This document shows, one piece after another, positions 31,132-39,390 of a DNA stretch of 64,000 nt (position 1 is its first letter; the number at the start of each line of letters is the position of its first letter). Source of the DNA: Paeniglutamicibacter kerguelensis. GTDB taxonomy: Bacteria > Actinomycetota > Actinomycetes > Actinomycetales > Micrococcaceae. The stretch spans positions 2,356,001-2,420,000 of the forward strand of contig NZ_JAGIOF010000001.1 of the NCBI RefSeq assembly GCF_017876535.1, given 5' to 3'. Both the position numbers and the translations under genes were made by a program. The notes under the pieces were generated by a model. It worked only from the letters and a program-made list of their open reading frames with translations. It was not told the origin of the DNA and ran no database searches.

Positions 31132-32100
31132 ATGAGCATGTACCTACCGCCGCTGCGACACCCCGTGCACCACTTTGGCCACCGGAGCATCGACTTCTCC
31201 TCGAGCATTGCGCTGATGGCCATCATCAACCGCACCCCGGACAGCTTTTACGACGGAGGCGCGACCTTTGCCCTGCAGGCGGCGGTCGATGCGTCCCTCG
31301 CGGCGGTGGATGCCGGCGCGGACTGGATCGACATCGGCGGGGTGCCTTTCTCCCCCGGCCCGGCGCTCAGCTGGCAGGAGGAGGCCCAGCGCGTGGTTCC
31401 GGTGATTTCGGCGGTGCGTGCGCAGTCCGACGTGGTCATCTCGGCCGACACGTTCCTGCCGGAGGTCGCCCGGGCCGCCATCGAGGCGGGGGCCGACGTC
31501 ATCAACGACACCACCGGCCTGAGCAACCCGGAACTGGGCAAGGTCGTGGCCGACACCGGCGTGCACCTGGTGCTCACGCACTCGCTGGCCGCCCCGCGCA
31601 CCGTCTACCCGCACCCCCGCTACGACGACGTCGTGGCCGAGGTGGCCGGCTACCTGCAGTCCAAGGTGGAGCTGGCCCGCTCGCTGGGCATCGCCGACGA
31701 CAAGTTGATCATCGACCCGGGCCACGACCTGAACAAGAACACCCTGCACACCCTCGCGTTGACCTCCGGCTTCGAGTCCTTTGCTGGCCTGGGCTATCCG
31801 GCGCTTGCCGCGGTGTCCAACAAGGACTTCATCGGGGAGACGCTCGACCTGCCCAAGGCCGAGCGCACCGCAGGCTCCCTGGCGGCGGCGGCCATGTGCA
31901 TCATGAACGGCGCCCGGATCATCCGGATGCACAACATCCCCGAATCCGCCTCGACGATTCGCCTGCTCGAGGCCGCCATGGGCTGGCGCGAACCCGCCTA
32001 CCTGAAACACAACATGGGCGAGGTCAATGCGCCGGCGCACCCCGAGCGCGCGGGCATTGCACCCCGGGCCGCCGTGGAGGCTGTGGAGGCCGACGCCTGA
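31132..32100 (+). CDS. Dihydropteroate synthase-like protein, FolP2 type
   Basis: 322 residues with the DHPS TIM barrel. The first signature is MAIINRTPDSFYDGG instead of the usual M-G-[IV]-[LV]-N-[VI]-T-P-D-S-F. The later motif is IIDPGHDLNKNT in place of DPGxxFxK. These changes match the paralogue branch (mycobacterial FolP2) reported not to have DHPS activity, so folate synthesis should not be assumed. ATG at 31132 with GGGAG upstream. It is joined to the next gene by a TGATG overlap. Confidence 0.82.
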   Translation: MSMYLPPLRHPVHHFGHRSIDFSSSIALMAIINRTPDSFYDGGATFALQAAVDASLAAVDAGADWIDIGGVPFSPGPALSWQEEAQRVVPVISAVRAQSDVVISADTFLPEVARAAIEAGADVINDTTGLSNPELGKVVADTGVHLVLTHSLAAPRTVYPHPRYDDVVAEVAGYLQSKVELARSLGIADDKLIIDPGHDLNKNTLHTLALTSGFESFAGLGYPALAAVSNKDFIGETLDLPKAERTAGSLAAAAMCIMNGARIIRMHNIPESASTIRLLEAAMGWREPAYLKHNMGEVNAPAHPERAGIAPRAAVEAVEADA

Positions 32101-32846
32101 TGCAGCGGCTGTACCCGGGCCACCTCGCGGACCCCGACGACGGGCAGCTGCTCGGCTTCTACGCGCCCCCGCCCGGCACCGCACCCTTTGTCCGCTTCAA
32201 CTTCGTTGCCTCGATCGACGGGGCCGCCACCCAGGGCGGGCTTTCCGGGGCTCTGGGCTCGGCCGGGGACAAGCGCGTGTTTTCGCTGCTGCGCAGGTTT
32301 GCCGACGTGATCCTGGTGGGAGCGGGCACCATCCGCGCCGAGGGCTACGAGGGCGAGCTGCTCGATTTGGACTCGCGCGCCTGGCGGCTGGCCCGGGGCA
32401 TGGCCGAGCGCCCCGTGCTGGCGATTGTCAGCGGGCGGCTGGACCTGGACGAGAACTCGGAACTCTTCGTGCAGAACCCTGGGAAGATCCTCGTCCTGAC
32501 CTCCTCCACCGCCGACCCGGCCAAGGAAGCCGCCCTGGACCGGGTTGCCGAGGTGGTGCGTTGCCCGCTTCCGGGGTCCGCGGTCGATCCGCTGTGGATC
32601 CGTGAGGTTCTGTCCGCCCGCGGCCACCGCGTCACCCATTCGGAGGGCGGCCCGCACCTGCTGGGCGCCTTCCAGGCGGCAGGGGCGGTCGACAGTCTCT
32701 GCCTCACCACGGCCCCGCTCATGGCCGGCGGGGACGCCGGTCGCATCAGCACCGGCGTCACGGGAAGCGAATTGCACCGGCTCGCCCTGCACACGCTGCT
32801 GGAGGAAGACGGGAACCTGCTGGCCGAATACCGAAGGGTCCCCTGA
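32100..32846 (+). CDS. Pyrimidine reductase (RibD C-terminal/DHFR-like) family protein
   Basis: 248 residues. RibD C-terminal reductase fold: FVASIDGAATQGGLSGALG near the N-terminus, FADVILVGAGTIRAEGY for nucleotide binding, and THSEGGPHLLGAFQAAGAVD with the conserved E-G-G-P/S. It reduces a pterin or pyrimidine with NADPH, substrate unknown. Start and stop overlap (TGATG) with the FolP2-like gene, so the two products probably act on related compounds. The ATG at 32100 is the only sensible start. Confidence 0.85.
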   Translation: MQRLYPGHLADPDDGQLLGFYAPPPGTAPFVRFNFVASIDGAATQGGLSGALGSAGDKRVFSLLRRFADVILVGAGTIRAEGYEGELLDLDSRAWRLARGMAERPVLAIVSGRLDLDENSELFVQNPGKILVLTSSTADPAKEAALDRVAEVVRCPLPGSAVDPLWIREVLSARGHRVTHSEGGPHLLGAFQAAGAVDSLCLTTAPLMAGGDAGRISTGVTGSELHRLALHTLLEEDGNLLAEYRRVP

Positions 32847-32892
32847 CGGTTCCGCCGCCTCCCGGGCCGACGGATGGACGACGCCCGTGGCA

Positions 32893-33802
32893 CTAGAACA
32901 ACAGCTTGACGACCCCCGGGGCCGCCGTGATTTCCACGGGCAGGACACCGACTGCCTCCCCGTCGCCAAATCCGCGCGTGTCCGCGGCCTGCAGCGTGAT
33001 GCTGCGGACCTGTTCGATGCGGACCGCCGGGTGGGTGATGTGCTTTCCGGAAAAGACCGACGGGAAGATCCCCAGGAACCGCAGCTTGCCCAACGGGGCA
33101 ATCACCACCAGGTCAAGCAGCCCGTCCGTGATGCTTGCCTGCGGCACAATGCGCATGCCACCGCCGATGAATTGCGCGTTGGCCACCGAAACCAGCATCG
33201 CTTCAAGGCGCTCCTCGGCACCCCGGTCGATGCGCAGCGTGTACCGGCGCGGCTTGAAGGCAAAAAGTTCACGCAGCAGCGCCAGGTTGTAGCGTTGGGC
33301 GCCGCGCGGCCAGCTCATCGCGTTGGCCCGCTTGTTGACCACCGCGTCGAAGCCGGCGCTGAACACGCCTGCCACGTACCTGCTGCCAAAGGCACCGCTC
33401 ACCAGAGCGGCGTCGACGGCCCGCGGAGCCGTTCCCAGGGCGCGGGCAATGCGTTCGACGGCAATTTCCGGCACCCTGGGGTCCAGGCCGAGCATTCGCG
33501 CAAAGTCGTTTCCGGTTCCCGCCGGCACCACGCCCAGCGGCGTGTTTGTTGTGGCCACCGCGTTGAATCCAAGGTGCACCATGCCGTCCCCGCCCACGAC
33601 AACCAGTGCGCGCACGCCCCCCGGCGATTCGGAGTGCGACGTCCCGCTGCAATTGCGCGTAGCTCGGCGCCTCGAGGAGTTCGGCCTCGATGCCATGGGT
33701 GCGCAGCGCGATCACCGTGCGTTCGACGGCGCGGTGTCCGCGGCCAGTGCCCGAACTCCTGTTCGCTGCAACAATGACGCGGTGGTTGTTTTCCGTGGGC
33801 AT
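32893..33802 (-). pseudogene. Diacylglycerol/lipid kinase, frameshifted at a C6 run
   Basis: The first ~60 codons read from the ATG at 33802 (MPTENNHRVIVAANRSSGTG, to ALRIAGG). The remaining ~240 read in another frame starting VRALVVVGGDGMVHL, the GGDG phosphate-binding motif, then PAGTGNDFARMLGL and the lipid-kinase C-terminal domain. The shift occurs at six C on the plus strand (33617-33622). With five, the protein would be continuous (LRIAGGVRALVVVGGDG). It may be a true mutation or a homopolymer sequencing error. The intact enzyme would phosphorylate diacylglycerol or a similar lipid using ATP. Confidence 0.83.
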
Positions 33803-33886
33803 CTGCCGAAATTACGTGGTTGCGCCGCGCCATGCAAGCCCGTGACGCAAGGGCCCCGGGTTTCGCTGCGCCCTCGGGATCCGGGT

Positions 33887-34384
33887 TCAGCGTGCGGCTG
33901 CGCCTGCGGCTGCAGCTGCGGTGCCATAGGCCCCCAGGAAACCTTCGACTGATTCGACGCTGATTGTGTACAGCTTCCCGCTCTTCATGGTGACCGTCAC
34001 CTGCGACCCTCCGCTGACGAACGCATGGTGCCCTTTTCCCACCCAGCGCAGCCCGTAGCCTCCGGTGGGCAGGTTCGAATCATCGACAACGCCCTGCACG
34101 TCCGCGATCCGAAGCGTCACCCGGAATACCTTCATGCACTGGACCACTATCTCATCGGTGGTGACCTCGGTGCGGGCCACCAGCGCTCCGGGCAGGAACC
34201 AGAGTCCGGCGGCAGCACCCAGAACCGCCCCGGCCCCGACGATCCGGTCCATGACGCCCGACCCGGAATCGAAGAAGGCCAGCAGCAGCCCCACAAGCAG
34301 CAGGATTCCGGCGATCGCCTTGAAAACCAGGCCCACCTGCGAGTCGGCGCGGGCGATCGATACATGCAGCGAAGTGGCGTCCAT
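33887..34384 (-). CDS. Small membrane protein with PH-like domain
   Basis: 165 residues. Two membrane segments at about 20-40 and 48-70 (VFKAIAGILLLVGLLLAFF; VGAGAVLGAAAGLWFLPG) followed by a PH-like beta domain (VTTDEIVVQCMKVFRVTLRI, GKGHHAFVSGG). The C-terminus is Ala-rich. Start ATG at 34384; upstream in-frame ATGs lie in the divergent dnaJ-type gene region. It is divergent from the DnaJ-domain gene and 84 bp upstream of the lipid kinase start. The PH-like label is from the pattern only; function unknown. Confidence 0.65.
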   Translation of the reverse strand: MDATSLHVSIARADSQVGLVFKAIAGILLLVGLLLAFFDSGSGVMDRIVGAGAVLGAAAGLWFLPGALVARTEVTTDEIVVQCMKVFRVTLRIADVQGVVDDSNLPTGGYGLRWVGKGHHAFVSGGSQVTVTMKSGKLYTISVESVEGFLGAYGTAAAAAGAAAR

Positions 34385-34544
34385 GTTCCAACCCTCACAG
34401 AGCGTCTGCCGAAAGCCAAGTTCCGCGCCACAAGGCCCAACCGGTAGGATTTCAAGAGCATCTTCTTCCGCATATTCCCCCATGCCCTCGGGTCCGGCGG
34501 GAAAATGCGGGACCAAGCCCCCGTCAACAGCGAAAGGTCTCCCC

Positions 34545-35483
34545 GTGGCCCAGCGTCGAACCCACTACGAGGTCCTGGGGATCGCGCGCACCGCCAGCGC
34601 CACGGAGATCAAGACGGCCTACCGCAAGGCCGCCCGGGTGACGCACCCGGACCACGGCGGGAATGCGGAGGACTTCGGCGCCGTCACGCTCGCCTACGAG
34701 ACCCTGATCGACCCGGCGGCACGTGAACGCTACGACCGCAGCTACGGCACCGAGTCGAGCTACCTGCGCGGCAAGGCCCCCTCCGCGGGCGGCTACGGGT
34801 CGGCGGGTCCAAGCGGCGGCCCCTCGGTGCGCTTCGAGTCCAACGCCCCGCGTTCCTCGGCCTCGGACCCCACGGTTTTCGTTCCGCCGCTGCTGGAATC
34901 GCCGGCCTCGCCCCTCGACCGGGCCAAGTCCATCCAGCAGATCCACGGGGCCCCCCGCAAGCGCGGCATCTTCGGCGCCCAGGCGCGGATGGCCCGCGAG
35001 GCGCGGACCATCCAGCTGCTCTCGCGCCAGCTGCTTCCGGCGCTGCCCTCCACGCGGCTTGTCAACGGGCTGCACGCCCCGGGCGGCGGCTACATCGACC
35101 ACGCCCTGCTGTGCGGCTACCGTTTGGCCATCGTGCATTCGATGCTGCTGCCCAAGGGCGTGTACAGGTGGGACGGTTCCTCGCTGTTCCGCGGCGGCAA
35201 GCACATCGACCCCCCGCGCATCGCACCGTCCGTTCACCAGATGCAGGCCCTGTTCCCGGAGCTGAACGTCACCGGGTGGACCGTGATCCACTCCCCCGAC
35301 GGCAACCTGCACGAGCCCGTCATCGACTACGCCCGCGGCGGGGAACCCGGCCCGACCAGCACCTCCAACGTCATCAACGCCATAAACCTGGTGCGCGAAC
35401 TGAAAATGTTCCTAGGCACCGGCCCCGCACCGAACCTCGTTGACCGTTCGGTGCTCTCCCGGCTGCTCGGCGGCATGTACTAG
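34545..35483 (+). CDS. J-domain protein, actinobacterial type
   Basis: 312 residues. A J domain at the N-terminus (about 5-65) has HYEVLGIARTASATEIKTAY and an intact HPD in VTHPDHGGN, so it should stimulate a DnaK ATPase. There is no G/F region, zinc finger or substrate domain of canonical DnaJ. Instead comes a Ser/Pro/Gly linker and a ~190-residue domain (IQLLSRQLLPALPSTRLVNG, HALLCGYRLAIVHSMLLPKG) typical of actinobacteria and of unknown role. GTG start at 34545 with AAAGG upstream. Confidence 0.85.
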   Translation: MAQRRTHYEVLGIARTASATEIKTAYRKAARVTHPDHGGNAEDFGAVTLAYETLIDPAARERYDRSYGTESSYLRGKAPSAGGYGSAGPSGGPSVRFESNAPRSSASDPTVFVPPLLESPASPLDRAKSIQQIHGAPRKRGIFGAQARMAREARTIQLLSRQLLPALPSTRLVNGLHAPGGGYIDHALLCGYRLAIVHSMLLPKGVYRWDGSSLFRGGKHIDPPRIAPSVHQMQALFPELNVTGWTVIHSPDGNLHEPVIDYARGGEPGPTSTSNVINAINLVRELKMFLGTGPAPNLVDRSVLSRLLGGMY

Positions 35484-35552
35484 CCAGCCCCGACCCTCCC
35501 CTCCCGTTCGTCTTCCCCCAATCGTTGTCTACACACCCAAAGGTTGAACCAC

Positions 35553-36023
35553 GTGTTTCGAATCCTCTTCTACACCCCCGAAATTCCCGGCAACACCGGC
35601 AACGCCATCCGCCTCGCCGCGGTGACCGGCGCCGAACTGCACCTGGTGGAGCCGCTGGGCTTCGACTTCGAGGACTCCAAGCTGCGCCGGGCCGGCCTTG
35701 ACTACCACGACCTCGCGGTGGTGACAGTGCACAAGGACCTCGAGTCCGCCTGGGCGGCGCTGGCCCCCGAACGCGTGTTTGCCTTCACATCCGAGGGCGA
35801 GACCCTGTACACCGACATCGCCTACCAGCCCGGCGACGTCCTGCTCTTCGGCCCCGAGTCAGTCGGCCTGCCCGCGGAGGTCAAGGTCGACCCGCACGTC
35901 ACCGCAACCGTGCGTTTGCCCATGTTGGAGGCCCGTCGCTCGCTGAACCTGGCCAATTCGGCCTCGATCGCCATCTACGAGGCCTGGCGCCAGCACGGCT
36001 TCGCCGCGGCAACCGCCAAATAG
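35553..36023 (+). CDS. trmL: tRNA (cytidine/uridine-34 2'-O) methyltransferase TrmL
   Basis: 156 residues, SPOUT methyltransferase. N-terminal PEIPGNTGNAIRLAA and the C-terminal knot RRSLNLANSASIAIYEAW are the two SAM-binding signatures. FGPESVGLPAEV stands between. It methylates the ribose of nucleotide 34 in Leu tRNAs. GTG start at 35553, with AAAGG upstream; a TTG at 35544 is the alternative. Single gene, 69 bp after the J-domain gene. Confidence 0.9.
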   Translation: MFRILFYTPEIPGNTGNAIRLAAVTGAELHLVEPLGFDFEDSKLRRAGLDYHDLAVVTVHKDLESAWAALAPERVFAFTSEGETLYTDIAYQPGDVLLFGPESVGLPAEVKVDPHVTATVRLPMLEARRSLNLANSASIAIYEAWRQHGFAAATAK

Positions 36024-36137
36024 GGCGCCACGCCAAGCCCGCACGCGGCTGGCACACACTCAACGCATAGCCTTTTCCCCTATGCTTACTGGTGGCCTTA
36101 TCCGGCCCACCCAAAATCACTCAAAGGATGGCACATC

Positions 36138-36689
36138 ATGAGCGGCACCGATCCTGTGTACCCCGGGCATCGTGACGATGAGAACGACGACGACCTCGGC
36201 ATGGATCTGGTGGACCAGGTTTCCACCGACGCGGAAAACACGCGCAGGCCACTGAAGAAGTGGGTCTTCGTCGTGGCAGGCCTGGCCGTCATCCTCATCG
36301 GCGTCGTGATCCTGCTGGCGAACCTGATGCCCAAGAACTACGTGGCACAGGTCGATGGCGCGAAGGACAAGGTCGTGGTCCAGGCGGACCTGGAAGGCGG
36401 CGGACACGCCGTGCTTAGCACCTCCGCCAAGGCCGATGCCGGATCCGTCGCGTTGACCGCCTTGCCGCGCATCGACGGCACCGAACGCTACACGGTCTGG
36501 CTCATCGAGGCCGAGTCCGACCGCGCCACCCGCCTGGCAACCATCGACGCCGGCGCCGAGTCGGCCACCGAGGGCTTCAACGGCATGGCCACGGTCGGCT
36601 CGGTGATGCTCACCGTGGAACCGGCCGAAGGCAGCACCAGCCCGTCCACGGAGCCCCTCGTGGTGCTGGAAACCCCCGCCGCCAAGTAG
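36138..36689 (+). CDS. RskA C-terminal-like anti-sigma domain protein
   Basis: 183 residues. Acidic N-terminal ~40, one membrane segment at about 43-63 (WVFVVAGLAVILIGVVILL), and an extracytoplasmic domain (about 70-183) with the RskA signature TALPRIDGTERYTVWLIEAE. The cytoplasmic part lacks the HxxxCxxC zinc anti-sigma domain, and no sigma factor gene is near, so it cannot be a normal anti-sigma factor. The extracytoplasmic domain could sense or bind something at the cell surface. ATG at 36138 follows AAAGGATGGCACATC. Confidence 0.75.
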   Translation: MSGTDPVYPGHRDDENDDDLGMDLVDQVSTDAENTRRPLKKWVFVVAGLAVILIGVVILLANLMPKNYVAQVDGAKDKVVVQADLEGGGHAVLSTSAKADAGSVALTALPRIDGTERYTVWLIEAESDRATRLATIDAGAESATEGFNGMATVGSVMLTVEPAEGSTSPSTEPLVVLETPAAK

Positions 36690-36692
36690 CAC

Positions 36693-36723
36693 TTGACCTT
36701 GACGCAACGTCAACTTCTACGCT
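36693..36723 (+). promoter_or_regulatory. MerR-type promoter with 19-bp spacer and dyad operator
   Basis: TTGACC (36693-36698), 19 bp, TACGCT (36718-36723). The spacer carries TTGACG-CAA-CGTCAA (36699-36713), a perfect 6-bp dyad. The long spacer and dyad between -35 and -10 is the hallmark of MerR-controlled promoters. The expected transcript start falls on the merR ATG (36730), so the mRNA should be leaderless. Confidence 0.75.
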
Positions 36724-36729
36724 GAGGGC

Positions 36730-37518
36730 ATGAGGCACAATCAACCGGCCGAATACGGCATCTCACAGCTGGCCAGGGACTCGGGCATCAGCGCCCGGAC
36801 CCTGCGCCACTACGACGCCATCGGCCTGCTCGCCCCCGCCTTCACCGCCACCAACGGATACCGTTTCTACGGGCAACCCGAGGTGCTGCGCCTGCAGCGC
36901 ATCCTGCTACTGAAGGAACTGGGGCTGTCCCTGGAGACCATCGCCGCGGTGATCGACGGGCAGGAAGACGAGCTGCGGACCCTGGCGCTGCATGCCAGGT
37001 GGTTGGATGCCGAACGCGACAGGCTCGCCGCCATGGCGGCAAGCGTGCGTGCAACCATCGCACACCTTCAGTCAGGAGAAGACATGAACCCCGAAGCGGC
37101 CTTCAACGGCTTCGCGCCCAACCCCTACGAGGCCGAGGCGCGGACGCGCTGGGGCAACCAGGCGGTCGAGGACGGCAACAAGCGGCTGCGCGCGCTGGGC
37201 CCCGAGGGCCAGGCGCGGCTGCTGGCCGAACACGAATCGATCGCCGACGAGCTTTTCGCGGCGCTGGGTGCCGGCCTGGGCCCGGAGGACAACACCGTGC
37301 AGTCGGTCATCGCCCGCCACCACGCCTGGGTCTGCCACAGCTGGACCCCCACCGCCGAAGCCTATGCGGGCCTCGGAGAAATGTATGTGGCCGATGACCG
37401 CTTCACGGCGTCCTACGACGCGCCGAAGCACGGCACGCCGCGCCCAGGCGTCGCGGAGCTGCTGGCCGCGTCCATCGCGCATTACGTTGCGGCATCCCCG
37501 GAGCGTTTCGGGGACTAG
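36730..37518 (+). CDS. MerR-family regulator with TipAS effector domain
   Basis: 262 residues. N-terminal winged helix (about 8-75: YGISQLARDSGISARTLRHY, NGYRFYG), a long dimerisation helix (about 80-118), and a C-terminal TipAS domain (about 140-260, ARTRWGNQAVEDGNKRLRAL). In Streptomyces TipA this domain binds thiopeptide and other cyclic ligands, so ligand-induced multidrug sensing is plausible. It is the TipAL type without a separate short form visible, although an internal ATG (37084) lies near the domain border. The promoter in front makes autoregulation likely. ATG at 36730 has no ribosome binding site. Confidence 0.9.
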   Translation: MRHNQPAEYGISQLARDSGISARTLRHYDAIGLLAPAFTATNGYRFYGQPEVLRLQRILLLKELGLSLETIAAVIDGQEDELRTLALHARWLDAERDRLAAMAASVRATIAHLQSGEDMNPEAAFNGFAPNPYEAEARTRWGNQAVEDGNKRLRALGPEGQARLLAEHESIADELFAALGAGLGPEDNTVQSVIARHHAWVCHSWTPTAEAYAGLGEMYVADDRFTASYDAPKHGTPRPGVAELLAASIAHYVAASPERFGD

Positions 37519-37583
37519 CGGCTCTCCCCCCGCCGGCGAATGCCGGCATGGGCAAGCCGTTCGAACAAGCGTTTTGAACAAGA

Positions 37584-37619
37584 AAAGGTCGGGGCGTGGA
37601 TATCCACGCCCCGACCTTT
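37584..37619. terminator. Perfect 36-bp palindromic terminator
   Basis: 18-bp arms with no unpaired bases between them (the centre GATATC forms the apex), with AAA and TTT ends. It lies between merR and the converging PIG-L gene. Confidence 0.85.
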
Positions 37620-37664
37620 GTGCCTACTGCTGGTGTCTGCAGCCATCCGAGGACGACGGCCGGG

Positions 37665-38420
37665 TCAGAACCCCGCGATGGTGTCGGCCGCGTTGACGGC
37701 CACCACGTGGAAGGCCTCGGCCAGCGCGCCGTCCTTCATGCCGTATTCCCTGCCCTTGGCCAGGCACTGGGTCCGCACGTAGCGTTCCATCGCCGGGACA
37801 TCCGGGTGCTGGCTCAGGTGCTGGCGCAGCGCCTCGAGCTTGAGCTCGAAGACCGAAGTGATGTCCACCGCGTGGTTCTCGCGCTCGGTCGGCGAGCCGT
37901 ACAGCCACAGCCAGGGCAGCTTGTAGGCGGCCAGCCCGGCGGCCTCGAGCTCCGGGTAGGAGAACGGGTTCTCCACCGCCGGGTAGATCGCCCGGGTCAC
38001 CGCCTCGCCGCAGGCCAGGTGGTCCGGGTGCGAGCGCTGGATGCGCGCCCAGTTCCGCTCCGGGTGCATGGCCAGCACCACGTCGGGGCGCACGGTGCGG
38101 ATCAGCTCGACGACCTGCTTCATCACCGCGTGGGTGGGCTCCAGGAAGCCGTCACGCTCGCCCATGAAGTGCACCGTGTGCACGCCCACCAGGGCGGCCG
38201 CGGCACGCTGTTCGGCGTGGCGCATCTCGGTGATTTCCTCCGCGGTGCGGTCGTCGAAGCCGCCGGCGTCGCCGTCGGTCATGATGCAGTACTCGACGTG
38301 CACGCCCGCCGCGGTCCACGCGGCCACGGTCCCGGAGGCGCCGAAGTCCAGGTCGTCAGGGTGCGCGCCGAAGCAGAGCACCCGCCGGACCGGACGGAGC
38401 GCCGGGTCAAAAACAGCCAT
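37665..38420 (-). CDS. PIG-L (LmbE) family deacetylase
   Basis: 251 residues, zinc-dependent N-acetylglucosamine deacetylase fold. The metal motif AHPDDLDFG is at about 19-27, SHPDHLACG near 130 supplies the second His, and a DGDAGGFD loop lies at about 50. Substrates in the family include GlcNAc-inositol (MshB) and related sugars; the length is shorter than MshB (about 290) and the sequence does not decide the substrate. Its ATG at 38420 is 5 bp after the etfA stop, so it is in the etfBA operon. Confidence 0.88.
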   Translation of the reverse strand: MAVFDPALRPVRRVLCFGAHPDDLDFGASGTVAAWTAAGVHVEYCIMTDGDAGGFDDRTAEEITEMRHAEQRAAAALVGVHTVHFMGERDGFLEPTHAVMKQVVELIRTVRPDVVLAMHPERNWARIQRSHPDHLACGEAVTRAIYPAVENPFSYPELEAAGLAAYKLPWLWLYGSPTERENHAVDITSVFELKLEALRQHLSQHPDVPAMERYVRTQCLAKGREYGMKDGALAEAFHVVAVNAADTIAGF

Positions 38421-38425
38421 GCCCG

Positions 38426-39370
38426 CTAGCCCTTGCGCCGGCGGATTTCGGCCGCGGCCTGCGGCAGCACGGTGGCCAGGTCCCCCACGATGCCCAGGTC
38501 CGCGATCTCGAACACCGGGGCGTCCGGGTCCTTGTTCACCGCGACGATGTAGGTGGAGGACTGCATTCCGGCCTTCTGCTGGATGGCGCCGGAGATGCCC
38601 GCGGAAATGTACAGCTGCGGGGAAACGGTCTTGCCTGTCTGCCCGATCTGCGCGGAGTGGTCTATCCAGCCCGCGTCGGTTGCCGCACGGGAAGCGCCGA
38701 TAGCGGCGCCCAGGGCATCGGCCAGGTCCTCGACCGGTCCGAAGTCGCCGTCGACGCCGCGGCCGCCGGCCACCACAAAGCGGGCCTCGTTGAGGTCCGG
38801 GCGGCCCGAGGCGGTGCGCTGGACGGTGCCGGCGACGGTGGCCGCGGGGCCGACCTCTCCGAACTCCAGGACCTGCACCGGGGCGGCGGAAGCGGCCGCC
38901 GGCTCCCCGGCGGGCAGCTCGACGCTGTTTGGCTTCACGGTGACCAGGGCCGGGCCGCGGGTGGCCTTCACGCGGACGGTGTAGCTGCCGGCGAGCACGG
39001 TCTTGCTAACCACCAGGTCGGCGTCGACGTCGATGGCGTCGGTGATGACACCGGCGTCGAGCTTGATGCCGGCGCGGGCCGCGACCTCGCGGCCCTGGAT
39101 GTCGTTGGGCAGCAGGACCAGCGCGGCGTCAGAGTCCTTCGCGGCCGCGGCCAGCAGTGCGGCGTCGGGGGCGACCAGTGCACAGGAGGCCCCGGCGGCG
39201 TAGAAGCCGTTGGCGCCCCAGGCGGTGAGGGCCGCCAGCGCGGTCTCGTCGGTCGGTGCCCCGAGCACCACGCGGACCTCGCCGAGCCTGCTGGCAAGGG
39301 TCAGCATCTCCCGCTGCGACTTGGTCGGGACTGCGGCCGGCGCCTGAATGTAAACAAGAATATTTGGCAT
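38426..39370 (-). CDS. etfA: Electron transfer flavoprotein, alpha subunit
   Basis: 314 residues. N-terminal ETF domain ([33 protein letters not shown]), then the C-terminal FAD domain (about 190-314: [52 protein letters not shown]). It carries the FAD of the alpha-beta ETF that passes electrons from acyl-CoA and related dehydrogenases to an ETF dehydrogenase. ATG at 39370. Gap to the etfB stop is 20 bp. Confidence 0.95.
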   Translation of the reverse strand: MPNILVYIQAPAAVPTKSQREMLTLASRLGEVRVVLGAPTDETALAALTAWGANGFYAAGASCALVAPDAALLAAAAKDSDAALVLLPNDIQGREVAARAGIKLDAGVITDAIDVDADLVVSKTVLAGSYTVRVKATRGPALVTVKPNSVELPAGEPAAASAAPVQVLEFGEVGPAATVAGTVQRTASGRPDLNEARFVVAGGRGVDGDFGPVEDLADALGAAIGASRAATDAGWIDHSAQIGQTGKTVSPQLYISAGISGAIQQKAGMQSSTYIVAVNKDPDAPVFEIADLGIVGDLATVLPQAAAEIRRRKG

Positions 39371-39390
39371 GTTTTTCCCCTCGGAAAAGG

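Noticed and set aside
29964..32846. 960-codon plus-strand frame
   Set aside because: Only its last 248 codons (from 32100) are the reductase. The rest crosses other genes in the wrong frame or strand.
37561..37577. LexA/SOS box-like TCGAACAAGCGTTTTGA
   Set aside because: Right half deviates from GTTCGA and it lies between two convergent gene ends, not at a promoter.
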